6,666 nucleotides of DNA, taken from an uncultured Gammaproteobacteria bacterium (GTDB taxonomy: Bacteria; Pseudomonadota; Gammaproteobacteria; Steroidobacterales; JABDMI01). Below, in pieces: positions 1-6,273 of the stretch. Numbering within the stretch: the stretch's first letter is position 1; every line of letters starts with the position of its first letter. Location: NCBI GenBank assembly GCA_938039225.1, contig CALHVH010000139.1, positions 1 through 6,666 of the forward strand. The letters are read 5' to 3'. The translations under genes were made by a program, and so were the position numbers. The notes beneath the pieces were generated by a model that did not search any database, was not told where the DNA came from, and saw only the letters and a list, made by a program, of their open reading frames with translations.

Positions 1-304
1 TTTTAAATTCAATACGGTCTGGAGAAATGGTATCAGCTGCTCTAGTACTTTCACCTTTTATATCATCAATTTTAATATATGCGCCTTTAGTACTGCTTTC
101 AACTACTTCAGTTTCATTAGACAATCCGTCTACACTTTTAGTTTTCATTTCATCCTTAGATGTTTGGATTGATAAATTGGCTGGAGATGATTTATCCATC
201 TCTTTCATTGAGGTAATTGTTTCGTCTTTATCAATATGTGCAAACACTGGTGCGCTTAAAATTGCTGAACTTAGTAATGTAATTGCGAGGGTCTTAATCT
301 TCAT
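1..304 (-). CDS. Secreted protein of unknown function, 5' part only (cut by window edge)
   Basis: An open frame on the minus strand starts with ATG at 304 and runs 101 codons to the left edge without a stop. The first 22 residues form a clear Sec signal peptide: MKIK, a hydrophobic core, then APVFA with likely cleavage before His23. A strong Shine-Dalgarno AAGGAA (312-317) lies 7 nt before the ATG and fixes the start. Residues 23-73 are polar, rich in Lys, Glu, Ser and Thr, and look like a flexible linker. Residues 76-87 read YIKIDDIKGEST, which resembles the first strand of Hcp-type tube proteins (for example FIKIGDVKGES in Pseudomonas Hcp1), but the following residues do not continue that match well. 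The product should be exported to the periplasm or beyond. It lies 73 bp downstream of the sirtuin gene on the same strand; I saw no convincing promoter in the gap. Coding status is secure; function is unknown. Confidence 0.8.
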   Translation of the reverse strand, partial: MKIKTLAITLLSSAILSAPVFAHIDKDETITSMKEMDKSSPANLSIQTSKDEMKTKSVDGLSNETEVVESSTKGAYIKIDDIKGESTRAADTISPDRIEFK

Positions 305-311
305 GATTTTA

Positions 312-317
312 TTCCTT
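312..317 (-). promoter_or_regulatory. Shine-Dalgarno site of the left-edge secreted protein gene
   Basis: The minus strand reads AAGGAA here, 7 nt before the ATG at 304. It is the best ribosome binding site in the window and shows that the minus-strand frame, not the overlapping plus-strand frame at 27-323, is the real gene. Confidence 0.7.
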
Positions 318-377
318 TTATGAATTAGTCGTCTCGTTCATGAGTACCTAAGATAACATATTGAAACTGAACGACAG

Positions 378-1136
378 CTAAATATTTGACTTTGTATTAA
401 CCAAATCCCCAGGCAAGCTGAGGACTTCGATTATTCGTTGCAATGCAACACTGGCAGGTTCTGCAAATACGTAGTCAGCAATTGAAGTCATTGGCGTAGC
501 ATTGGGGTTAATTTCCACGATTGTAGCCTTATTTTGTCTAGCTAATTCAACCAAACCTGCAGCAGGGTAAACCCTGGATGACGTGCCTACCGAAAAGAAT
601 AAATCAGCCTGTGATGCTGCTTGCATCGATTGCTGTGAGGCCGATTCAGGAATTGATTCACCAAACCAGACTACTGCGGGTCGTAAATTCACTTCACAGT
701 TAGGGCATTGGGGAATCACATCACTTTGATTATCGCTATTGTTTTCAACATGTGAACAGTAACTGCATTTATTATTACGAATATTTCCATGAAACTCAAT
801 AACATCCCTAGTTCCAGCTTCTTGATGTAAGCCATCCACATTTTGGGTAATTAAAGTAACATGCTTAAGCTCGTTTTGTATTTTTGTAATGGCTAAATGA
901 CCTGGATTCGGTTTGTTTTTTGCAATGAGTTGACGCCTCCATTGATACCACTTCCAGACAAGTAATGGATCCTGTTCAAAGGCTTGTGGAGTTGCCAGCT
1001 CTTCAGCCTTAAACTTTTCCCATAGACCCGTTTGAGCCTCACGAAAAGTAGGTATGCCTGATTCGGCTGAGATACCTGCACCGGTCATAAATACAATATT
1101 GTTTGCTTGTTTGAGGAAATGAATTAATTTGTGCAT
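378..1136 (-). CDS. cobB: NAD-dependent protein deacylase, sirtuin (CobB/SIRT5-like, class III)
   Basis: Removes acyl groups from lysine side chains using NAD, giving nicotinamide and O-acyl-ADP-ribose; expected in the cytoplasm. Numbering from the ATG at 1136 (252 aa), the NAD-binding GAGIS-ESGIPTFR motif spans residues 19-32, TQNVDGLH 97-104, and the catalytic His is H116 in EFHGN. A four-cysteine zinc site is formed by C124, C127, C144 and C147. GTSS (184-187) and EINP (208-211) complete the Rossmann part. Tyr64 and Arg67 form the YxxR pair that in CobB and SIRT5 binds the acidic end of succinyl or malonyl groups, so desuccinylase activity is inferred besides deacetylation. An in-frame GTG at 1145 would add three residues. 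I prefer the ATG because a weak AAGTG lies 6 nt upstream. Length is normal and no defence-type extra domain is fused. It is divergent from the hydrolase gene at 1204. Confidence 0.93.
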   Translation of the reverse strand: MHKLIHFLKQANNIVFMTGAGISAESGIPTFREAQTGLWEKFKAEELATPQAFEQDPLLVWKWYQWRRQLIAKNKPNPGHLAITKIQNELKHVTLITQNVDGLHQEAGTRDVIEFHGNIRNNKCSYCSHVENNSDNQSDVIPQCPNCEVNLRPAVVWFGESIPESASQQSMQAASQADLFFSVGTSSRVYPAAGLVELARQNKATIVEINPNATPMTSIADYVFAEPASVALQRIIEVLSLPGDLVNTKSNI

Positions 1137-1182
1137 TATTTTCACTTTAATTGGTTAATTGATTCTAACAAATGTAGATTAA

Positions 1183-1222
1183 TTGATGTGGTAATATCAT
1201 GGCATGACATTTACCACATCAA
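1183..1222. repeat. Perfect 12-bp inverted repeat around the hydrolase start codon (putative operator)
   Basis: TTGATGTGGTAA (1183-1194) is exactly reverse-complementary to TTACCACATCAA (1211-1222). The 16-nt gap contains a smaller near-concentric palindrome, TCATG-G-CATGA (1197-1207), that includes the ATG at 1204-1206. A perfect 12-bp arm pair at this distance is unlikely by chance in 6.7 kb of sequence. The position, over a candidate extended -10 and a start codon between divergent genes, suits a repressor operator. If the mRNA begins upstream of 1183, the same sequence would instead fold into a hairpin with the start codon in its loop. The repeat itself is certain; its role is inferred. 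Confidence 0.6.
1189..1197 (+). promoter_or_regulatory. Candidate extended -10 promoter of the hydrolase-lipoprotein pair
   Basis: TGG-TAATAT is a TGn extended -10 with 4 of 6 matches to TATAAT; no good -35 is seen 16-18 bp upstream. It ends 6 nt before the ATG at 1204, so transcription would begin at or next to the start codon and give a leaderless mRNA. This fits the absence of a clear Shine-Dalgarno site. It lies partly inside the left arm of the inverted repeat. Speculative. Confidence 0.3.
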
Positions 1223-2010
1223 ATAAACAAGAACTTTTTTATCAAACTTGGCCAGTTGAAAACTCAAAGGCAGTCATTGTCATAGCCCATGGTCTTGGTG
1301 AGCATTCGGGCCGGTATTCGCATGTCGCTGATTTCTTAAATGCTCACTCATATACTGTTGCAGCCTTAGACCATCAAGGACATGGTCAATCGCCAGGACA
1401 GAAAGGCCATATCACTAGTTTTGAAGACTATATTGCTGACCTGTATGATTTTATAGAAATTACCAAACAGCAAAACAGCAATAAACCCATTTACCTTTTA
1501 GGTCACTCCATGGGTGGCTTGATAGCGACGGGCTATGTACTACGTCATGAAAATATTGATAAAGTAATTATTTCAGCACCACCTTATGGGGTTCCGGGTA
1601 AAAGTGCTCAAATCCAGTTAAAAATTGGTGCTTTCTTGGGTAAGTTTTTTTCTAAAGCCAGTGTTCCAAATAATTTAGATGCAGCCACAGTGTGTAGTAC
1701 TCAGTCTGTTGTAGATGCATATATAGCGGATGATTTGGTGCATGATCAAATAACATTGGGTTGGGGTAGGGCTTTTCTAACAGAGCAAAAATATATTCTT
1801 AGGAACTTAGACCGTATAAATATTCCTCTGTTGATGCTATTACCGCAAGCTGACGTGATCACTGACCCTATTGCAACGGATATGTGTTTCAAACAAATGC
1901 CTCAAGATAATAAGACTATTAAATATTATCCAAAGTCTTTTCATGAAGTACTGAATGAGGAACATGATGGTCCTAAAGCCTTACAAGATATTCTTGATTG
2001 GATTGAGTAA
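1204..2010 (+). CDS. Alpha/beta hydrolase, monoacylglycerol lipase/lysophospholipase type
   Basis: A 268-residue serine hydrolase of the monoglyceride lipase / PldB-like group (serine aminopeptidase S33 fold). Residues 29-38, HGLGEHSGRY, are the typical oxyanion-hole region. GHSMGG (100-105) carries nucleophile Ser102. Asp217 in the QADVITDP stretch aligns with the catalytic acid, and His247 in FHEVLNE is the catalytic base, so the triad is complete. The family hydrolyses monoacylglycerols, lysophospholipids or similar carboxyl esters; the exact substrate cannot be read from sequence. There is no signal peptide, so it is probably cytosolic. The ATG is preceded by no clear ribosome binding site but by a two-codon frame (ATG GCA TGA, 1199-1207) whose stop overlaps it, and it lies inside a perfect inverted repeat. 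Its stop codon overlaps the next gene's start by one base (TAATG), implying co-transcription and coupled translation with the lipoprotein. Confidence 0.88.
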   Translation: MTFTTSNKQELFYQTWPVENSKAVIVIAHGLGEHSGRYSHVADFLNAHSYTVAALDHQGHGQSPGQKGHITSFEDYIADLYDFIEITKQQNSNKPIYLLGHSMGGLIATGYVLRHENIDKVIISAPPYGVPGKSAQIQLKIGAFLGKFFSKASVPNNLDAATVCSTQSVVDAYIADDLVHDQITLGWGRAFLTEQKYILRNLDRINIPLLMLLPQADVITDPIATDMCFKQMPQDNKTIKYYPKSFHEVLNEEHDGPKALQDILDWIE

Positions 2011-2498
2011 TGAAGCATTGGTTTAGCTTTATTGGTATTTCTTTTCTAAGTTTAATTTTAAGTGCTTGTATAACAAATGACTACTATAGTCCGACAGATA
2101 GAACGATAACAACCAAAGGAAAAACAATGAAGCTTGCAAAAGGTGAATTCTCAGTAAAAATGTCTCCGGTAGAAGGCAGCAATACATTGAAACTTGAGAA
2201 GGTTTACACTGGCCAATTAAAAGCTGAGAGTTTTGGAGAAATGCTTGCGACGCGGAGTAAAGTGGAAGGATCGGCTTCCTATGTAGCAATTGAAACCGTG
2301 TCTGGAACGCTTGATGGTAAATCAGGAGCATTTACCTTGGTGCATCGTGGGGTGATGCAAGGTGAAAATAAGGAGTTATTAGTTAGCATATCGCCAGACA
2401 GTGGAACGGATGAGCTTGAAGGTATCAGTGGAGGAATGGAAATTGTTATTACTGAAGGTAAACACTTTTATATTTTGGAATATCAGTTGCCTGAATAA
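2010..2498 (+). CDS. Small lipoprotein with a DUF3224-type domain
   Basis: A 162-residue protein with an N-terminal lipoprotein signal: MKHW, a hydrophobic run, then lipobox LSAC with lipidated Cys20. The residue after Cys is Ile, not Asp, so there is no obvious inner-membrane retention signal and outer-membrane sorting is possible. The mature part from about residue 44 looks like DUF3224: it begins with GEFSVKMSP, continues with a Gly-Glu-Met-Leu segment (77-80), VEGSASYVAIE and SGTLDGKSGAF, and ends with PDSGTDELEGISG and a closing YILEYQLP strand. I recognise the family from this pattern, not from a search. The biochemical function is unknown; the alternating hydrophobic segments suggest a small beta-barrel. 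It overlaps the hydrolase stop by one base, so expression is probably coupled, and it may act with the hydrolase across the inner membrane or simply share its regulation. Its 3' end overlaps the convergent yigZ gene by 16 bp. Confidence 0.85.
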   Translation: MKHWFSFIGISFLSLILSACITNDYYSPTDRTITTKGKTMKLAKGEFSVKMSPVEGSNTLKLEKVYTGQLKAESFGEMLATRSKVEGSASYVAIETVSGTLDGKSGAFTLVHRGVMQGENKELLVSISPDSGTDELEGISGGMEIVITEGKHFYILEYQLPE

Positions 2499-3106
2499 GC
2501 CAGAATCTCAATGGCTCCGTTACCAACAGAATTAATAATCTCATCTAAAAGAGTTTTATCCTTTCGTGAGACTAAGATTTTCATCTGGATAAAGTCGGTA
2601 AATTCTTTTTGCACTATCTCAATGTTATGTTCTTTTATGGCATGCTCTATGCTATCCAACATAGAGTAGGGAAGCTTTATATCAAGTTCATCTCTAATTA
2701 AAAACTCTGAAGTCTTTAATTCCTTTAGTGCCTCACTGACGGATTGAGTATAAGCTCGAACTAAGCCGCCTGCCCCTAGTTTAACTCCTCCAAAATAGCG
2801 CGTAACCACAACTACTACGTTACCCAGTCCTGAATGTTGTAATACATTGAGCATGGGTTTTCCCGCAGTACCCTTGGGTTCACCATCATCGCTTTGATCA
2901 TATTGATACACATCATTTGGCATCCCGGCTATCATTGCCCAGCAATGATGATTAGCGTCAGGGAATTCGCTACGTAGTTTTTGTATGAAAATTTTTGCCT
3001 CAGACTTATTCGCTACAGGTGATATTGATGTAATAAATCGACTTCGCTTAATATCAATTTCAAAGCGTTGTGCTTCTGTTGGTATGAAAAAACTTTGCAT
3101 ATCCAT
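2483..3106 (-). CDS. yigZ: YigZ/IMPACT family protein
   Basis: A 207-residue protein, close to the usual length of E. coli YigZ (about 204). The N-terminal UPF0029/IMPACT domain covers roughly residues 15-125: KRSRFIT (20-26), HHCWAM (53-58), QSDDGEPKGTAGKP (71-84) and the signature RYFGGVKLGAGGLVRAY (103-119). Residues from about 135 form the smaller C-terminal DUF1949 ferredoxin-like domain. In eukaryotes IMPACT relatives modulate the GCN2 kinase; the bacterial role is unsettled, with nucleic-acid or ribosome binding proposed. It is expected to be cytosolic. The ATG at 3106 is preceded by AGG with an 8-nt spacing; a second in-frame ATG follows two codons later. It is divergent from the TPM gene and overlaps the DUF3224 gene tail to tail. 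Family assignment is secure; function is not. Confidence 0.92.
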   Translation of the reverse strand: MDMQSFFIPTEAQRFEIDIKRSRFITSISPVANKSEAKIFIQKLRSEFPDANHHCWAMIAGMPNDVYQYDQSDDGEPKGTAGKPMLNVLQHSGLGNVVVVVTRYFGGVKLGAGGLVRAYTQSVSEALKELKTSEFLIRDELDIKLPYSMLDSIEHAIKEHNIEIVQKEFTDFIQMKILVSRKDKTLLDEIINSVGNGAIEILAYSGN

Positions 3107-3118
3107 TATAGTAGCCTA

Positions 3119-3136
3119 AAGTCATAATGCTGTCGT
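3119..3136 (+). promoter_or_regulatory. Pho-box-like PhoB site upstream of the TPM-phoD operon
   Basis: Two 7-bp half-sites, AAGTCAT (3119-3125) and CTGTCGT (3130-3136), are separated by 4 bp, giving the 11-bp period of PhoB sites. They match the CTGTCAT half-site at 5/7 and 6/7. The site points toward the operon that contains phoD, a typical phosphate-starvation gene. The nearest -10-like hexamer, TTTTAT (3152-3157), is somewhat farther from the box than in well-known PhoB promoters, which lowers confidence. Confidence 0.38.
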
Positions 3137-3163
3137 TTGTTAATTCACCTGTTTTATGGATTT

Positions 3164-4543
3164 ATGAAATATAGAGTTCTACTACAATTTTGCTTAATTA
3201 TTTATGTACTGTCATGGCAGCTAACATTAGCAGCTGCTTATCCTGATTATGAGAATATTTATGTTAATGACTGGGCAAATTTACTTGATGAAGGTGCAAA
3301 AGCAAGAATTACCCAAGACCTTAAATCATTGCGCTCTGAAACAGGCGTTGAAATAACTTTAGTGACTATTGGACGTATGTCGGATTACGCTGGCACCAAG
3401 AGAACTATTGAAGGCTTTGCATTAGAGCTTTTTAATCAATGGGGTGTAGGTGATGCAAGCAAGAATGATGGTGTGCTAGTCCTTGTCTCACACTATGATA
3501 GAAAGATGAGAATCGCAACGGGTAGGGCTTACGATGATACGCGCAAAAATCGTGAAGCTAAACGAATTATTGATGAGTCTTTTATTCCTAGTTTTAAGCG
3601 TGATAATTATCAACAAGGTATCTTAAATGGCATGGCTAGAGTCATTTCTGCATTTGATCCTACAAATATTCCCAATGAGCATACAAGCCTACCTGTTGGA
3701 TTCATGGATTCAGAATCTGCATTAGATAAGCAAGTAAATAATGATGTGCCAAAAGCATCGAATAAATTTATGAATTCACGATACCTAGTATTTATTGTAA
3801 TTTTTGCTGGCATAGTAATGCTAAATTTATTTAATACTACTTTTAGTAGCAAGTTTTCTAATAAATCTGTAACAGCTGAACATTATACTCAAGGCAATTA
3901 TGCTATCGATAAGCAACCCAAGAACTTTAAGCCGAAATTTCCTAACGAAAAAAAGGTGGATATAAGAATCTATTTAGGTTTCTTTTTACTTGGACTCATC
4001 GCTTTACTTTTTGTAGCCGCTTTTATTGGTTTTGTGTATGTAAAACCTGCATTTTTAGCTTTACTGGCTGGGCTTGGTTTTAATTATGGATTGGCTGAGT
4101 TTAAAATGCGTAAGCGTAATAAGCCCAAAACTTGTCCTCGTTGTTCTAATCTGATGGACAGATTAAGTGAGCGTTTAGATGATAAGTACTTACAGCTACC
4201 AGAAAGAGTTGAGGAGTCACTAAAATCGGTCGATTATGATGTTTGGATTTGTGATGATTGTCAAAGAACTAAAAAACTCCGATATCCGTATTGGCAGTCA
4301 AAGGTTGCAAAATGCAAGCAATGTGAATTCATCACATTGGAAATAGATATTAATACCTTAAAAACTGCAACCACTTCACGTGAAGGTCTAGAAGAGGTTA
4401 TTGAAGATTGCAAATACTGTGACTACCATCATGAATACGAACAAGTAATTCCACAAAAAGTTGAAAGTAGTGATTCTAGCAGTAGTAGCAGCTCTTTTGG
4501 AGGAGGCAGTTCTTCTGGTGGTGGTGCAAGTGGTAGTTGGTAA
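3164..4543 (+). CDS. TPM-domain (YgcG-like) membrane protein with two zinc ribbons and a Gly/Ser tail
   Basis: A 459-residue envelope protein from the ATG at 3164. Residues 1-25 form a signal peptide ending TLAAA. Residues about 27-163 are a TPM domain (formerly DUF477), with the typical start VNDWANLLDE and the segment NQWGVGD-KNDGVLVLVS (91-109). Hydrophobic segments at about 206-224, 268-291 and 293-311 suggest three membrane spans. After them come four CxxC pairs, C324/C327, C363/C366, C384/C387 and C416/C419, enough for two zinc ribbons. The C-terminus (435-459) is a Ser/Gly-rich tail ending GASGSW, the usual YgcG ending. TPM proteins are linked to phosphatase-like activity in plants and to membrane protein turnover elsewhere; the bacterial role is unclear. 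A TTG at 3137 would extend the frame by nine residues, but the ATG gives a clean signal peptide. Neither start has a good ribosome binding site. phoD follows 30 bp downstream. Confidence 0.87.
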   Translation: MKYRVLLQFCLIIYVLSWQLTLAAAYPDYENIYVNDWANLLDEGAKARITQDLKSLRSETGVEITLVTIGRMSDYAGTKRTIEGFALELFNQWGVGDASKNDGVLVLVSHYDRKMRIATGRAYDDTRKNREAKRIIDESFIPSFKRDNYQQGILNGMARVISAFDPTNIPNEHTSLPVGFMDSESALDKQVNNDVPKASNKFMNSRYLVFIVIFAGIVMLNLFNTTFSSKFSNKSVTAEHYTQGNYAIDKQPKNFKPKFPNEKKVDIRIYLGFFLLGLIALLFVAAFIGFVYVKPAFLALLAGLGFNYGLAEFKMRKRNKPKTCPRCSNLMDRLSERLDDKYLQLPERVEESLKSVDYDVWICDDCQRTKKLRYPYWQSKVAKCKQCEFITLEIDINTLKTATTSREGLEEVIEDCKYCDYHHEYEQVIPQKVESSDSSSSSSSFGGGSSSGGGASGSW

Positions 4544-4563
4544 GCTATAAATAAATATAAAAA

Positions 4564-4568
4564 AAGGG
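4564..4568 (+). promoter_or_regulatory. Shine-Dalgarno site of phoD
   Basis: AAGGG preceded by a run of A residues lies 5 nt before the ATG at 4574, supporting that start. The 30-bp gap after the TPM stop shows no terminator hairpin or clear promoter, consistent with co-transcription. Confidence 0.6.
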
Positions 4569-4573
4569 TTGGA

Positions 4574-6244
4574 ATGAAACAATTAAATCGACGTGAGTTT
4601 TTACGTCTTTCGTCTTTGGGTTTTGGTAGTGCAGTCGTTCTTAATGTTTTAGGTGGATGTGCTGGCTTCACTTCCGATCGTTCCTTTGAGACCAATGCTC
4701 AATTTACTCATGGCGTGGCTAGTGGCGATCCACTGTCAACAAAAATAATAGTTTGGACACGTGCTATCTCTCCTGATGGGGAACACGCTACGGTCACTGT
4801 ACAGTTAGCTTTAGATGAAAGTTTTAATCAACCTGTATATGAAAAGGGTTTGCTAAGTACCAATGCTGAGAGAGACTTTACTCTTAAATTTGATGTAATT
4901 AACCTTGAGCCAGATACCACTTACTATTATCGTTTCTTAAGCAAAGATAATATCTCTCCAATTGGTAGAACACGTACTTTGCCAGTGGGAAGTGTTGAAA
5001 CTGTTAAATTACTAACAGTTTCATGTTCTTACTATTCAGCGGGTTATTTTAATGTTTATAAAGAAGCCGCTAAGGTAGAAAACGTGAATGCGGCTATACA
5101 CTTAGGTGACTATATTTATGAATACGGCCCGGGCACATACGCTGATGAAGATGCCGTTGCAATGAATAGGGTTATGCAACCAGAAAAAGAGATTATTGAA
5201 TTAGATGAGTATAGGCAACGTTATGCACAAACTCGCAGCGATGAAGATTGCCAAAGATTCCACGCGGCGCATCCTCTAATTGCAATTTGGGATGATCACG
5301 AAGTTACTAATGATGCATGGAACGATGGAGCTGAAAATCATTCCATCAAGGAAGGTGAATTCTCTGCACGTCGATTAGCAGCATTAAAAGCCTATGCCGA
5401 ATGGATGCCGATACGTCCTCCAGTTGATAAAGACATTACGAGTATCCAACGTAGTTTTATCTTTGGTGACTTAGTTAATCTATCACTTATTGATACTCGT
5501 TTAGCTAAGCGTGAGCAACAACTTTCATACAGTACATTTACTGAAAAAGAAACCGGTGCATTTGATAGTTCCGCTTTTTATAGTGAATTAAACAGAACTG
5601 AACGAGAATTAATTGGAAAAGAGTCGCTAGAAACACTTGAGCGTAGCTTTTATTACCCCACTAAGTGGCATGTCTTAGCGCAACAAGTCTTAATGGGGGA
5701 AATGCATTTACCCGCGCCAATCGTTTCACAACAAATTAGCAATGCTGATTATGGAAACTTGGCTTATAAAGCTCAAACAGATCCAGATAAATTAACTAAG
5801 CAAGAAAAAAACATCTTAAACTCACCTAACATTCCTTATAATTTAGACGCTTGGGACGGCTATCCTGCTGAAAGAGAAAGGGTATTACAACTGTATAAAA
5901 AATATGATGCGAATTTAGTCGTTTTATCTGGTGATACACATAATGCATGGATGAATGAATTATTTCTGGGTCAATGGAAAATAGGGCATGAATTTGCCTG
6001 TTCTTCAGTTACCTCTCCAGGTTTGGAAAAATACATTAATACTACAGCTGAAGATGAAACGGGTACGGTTCAAGCGCTAAGTGGATTGCAATATTGTAAT
6101 TTGGTAGAGCGCGGGTTTATGACGATTAGTTTCACACCATCAGATGTGATCGCTGAGTGGGTTTTTGTAAGTACTGTAAAAGACCAGAACTATCACGTTT
6201 TAACTGATCGAACTCACTCTGTGCGAATAGCTTCGCATACATAA
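4574..6244 (+). CDS. phoD: PhoD-type alkaline phosphatase/phosphodiesterase, Tat-exported lipoprotein
   Basis: A 556-residue metallophosphoesterase that releases phosphate from phosphomonoesters and diesters outside the cytoplasm. The N-terminus has a twin-arginine motif NRREFLR (5-11), a moderately hydrophobic stretch, and a lipobox LGGC with Cys29, so it is predicted to be Tat-exported and lipid-anchored. Residues about 44-136 fit the PhoD N-terminal beta domain, starting THGVASGDP (45-53). The catalytic domain follows: Cys151 in SCSYY, the position of the iron-binding cysteine in Bacillus PhoD; HLGDYIYEYG (176-185); WDDHEVTND (239-247); and SGDTHNAW (452-459). These supply the expected Asp, His, Asn, Tyr and Cys metal ligands for the Fe/Ca centre. 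Length and motif order are normal, with no sign of damage. It is likely co-transcribed with the TPM gene from a promoter that may be PhoB-dependent. Confidence 0.94.
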   Translation: MKQLNRREFLRLSSLGFGSAVVLNVLGGCAGFTSDRSFETNAQFTHGVASGDPLSTKIIVWTRAISPDGEHATVTVQLALDESFNQPVYEKGLLSTNAERDFTLKFDVINLEPDTTYYYRFLSKDNISPIGRTRTLPVGSVETVKLLTVSCSYYSAGYFNVYKEAAKVENVNAAIHLGDYIYEYGPGTYADEDAVAMNRVMQPEKEIIELDEYRQRYAQTRSDEDCQRFHAAHPLIAIWDDHEVTNDAWNDGAENHSIKEGEFSARRLAALKAYAEWMPIRPPVDKDITSIQRSFIFGDLVNLSLIDTRLAKREQQLSYSTFTEKETGAFDSSAFYSELNRTERELIGKESLETLERSFYYPTKWHVLAQQVLMGEMHLPAPIVSQQISNADYGNLAYKAQTDPDKLTKQEKNILNSPNIPYNLDAWDGYPAERERVLQLYKKYDANLVVLSGDTHNAWMNELFLGQWKIGHEFACSSVTSPGLEKYINTTAEDETGTVQALSGLQYCNLVERGFMTISFTPSDVIAEWVFVSTVKDQNYHVLTDRTHSVRIASHT

Positions 6245-6273
6245 TACCTAACACAGTATTTAATTCTTGAAAT

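Noticed and set aside
27..323. Plus-strand open frame of 98 codons
   Set aside because: It is antisense to a minus-strand frame with a strong Shine-Dalgarno site and a textbook signal peptide; its own translation resembles no known family.
334..374. 7-bp inverted repeat TCGTTCA/TGAACGA in the gap after the sirtuin gene
   Set aside because: The 27-nt loop and absence of a T-run make it a poor terminator, and a 7-bp match at this distance is not unusual.
378..1136. Defence-type SIR2 (Thoeris/DSR-like) reading of the sirtuin gene
   Set aside because: The protein is a normal-length class III deacylase with zinc site and catalytic His, no fused domain and no defence partner genes nearby.
3105..3110. 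Perfect TATAAT on the minus strand at the yigZ start
   Set aside because: It includes the first bases of the yigZ ATG, so transcription would begin inside the gene, and no -35 is present at the right distance.
3137..3163. TTG start extending the TPM protein by nine residues
   Set aside because: It has no ribosome binding site and would overlap the Pho-box region; the ATG at 3164 gives a compact, standard signal peptide.
4469..4540. Ser/Gly-codon repeat at the end of the TPM gene as a DNA repeat or recombination site
   Set aside because: It encodes the low-complexity Ser/Gly tail typical of YgcG-like proteins and needs no other explanation.
6243..6260. AATAC/GTATT hairpin just after phoD as a terminator
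   Set aside because: Only five weak A/T-rich pairs with an 8-nt loop and no following T-run; not a convincing terminator.
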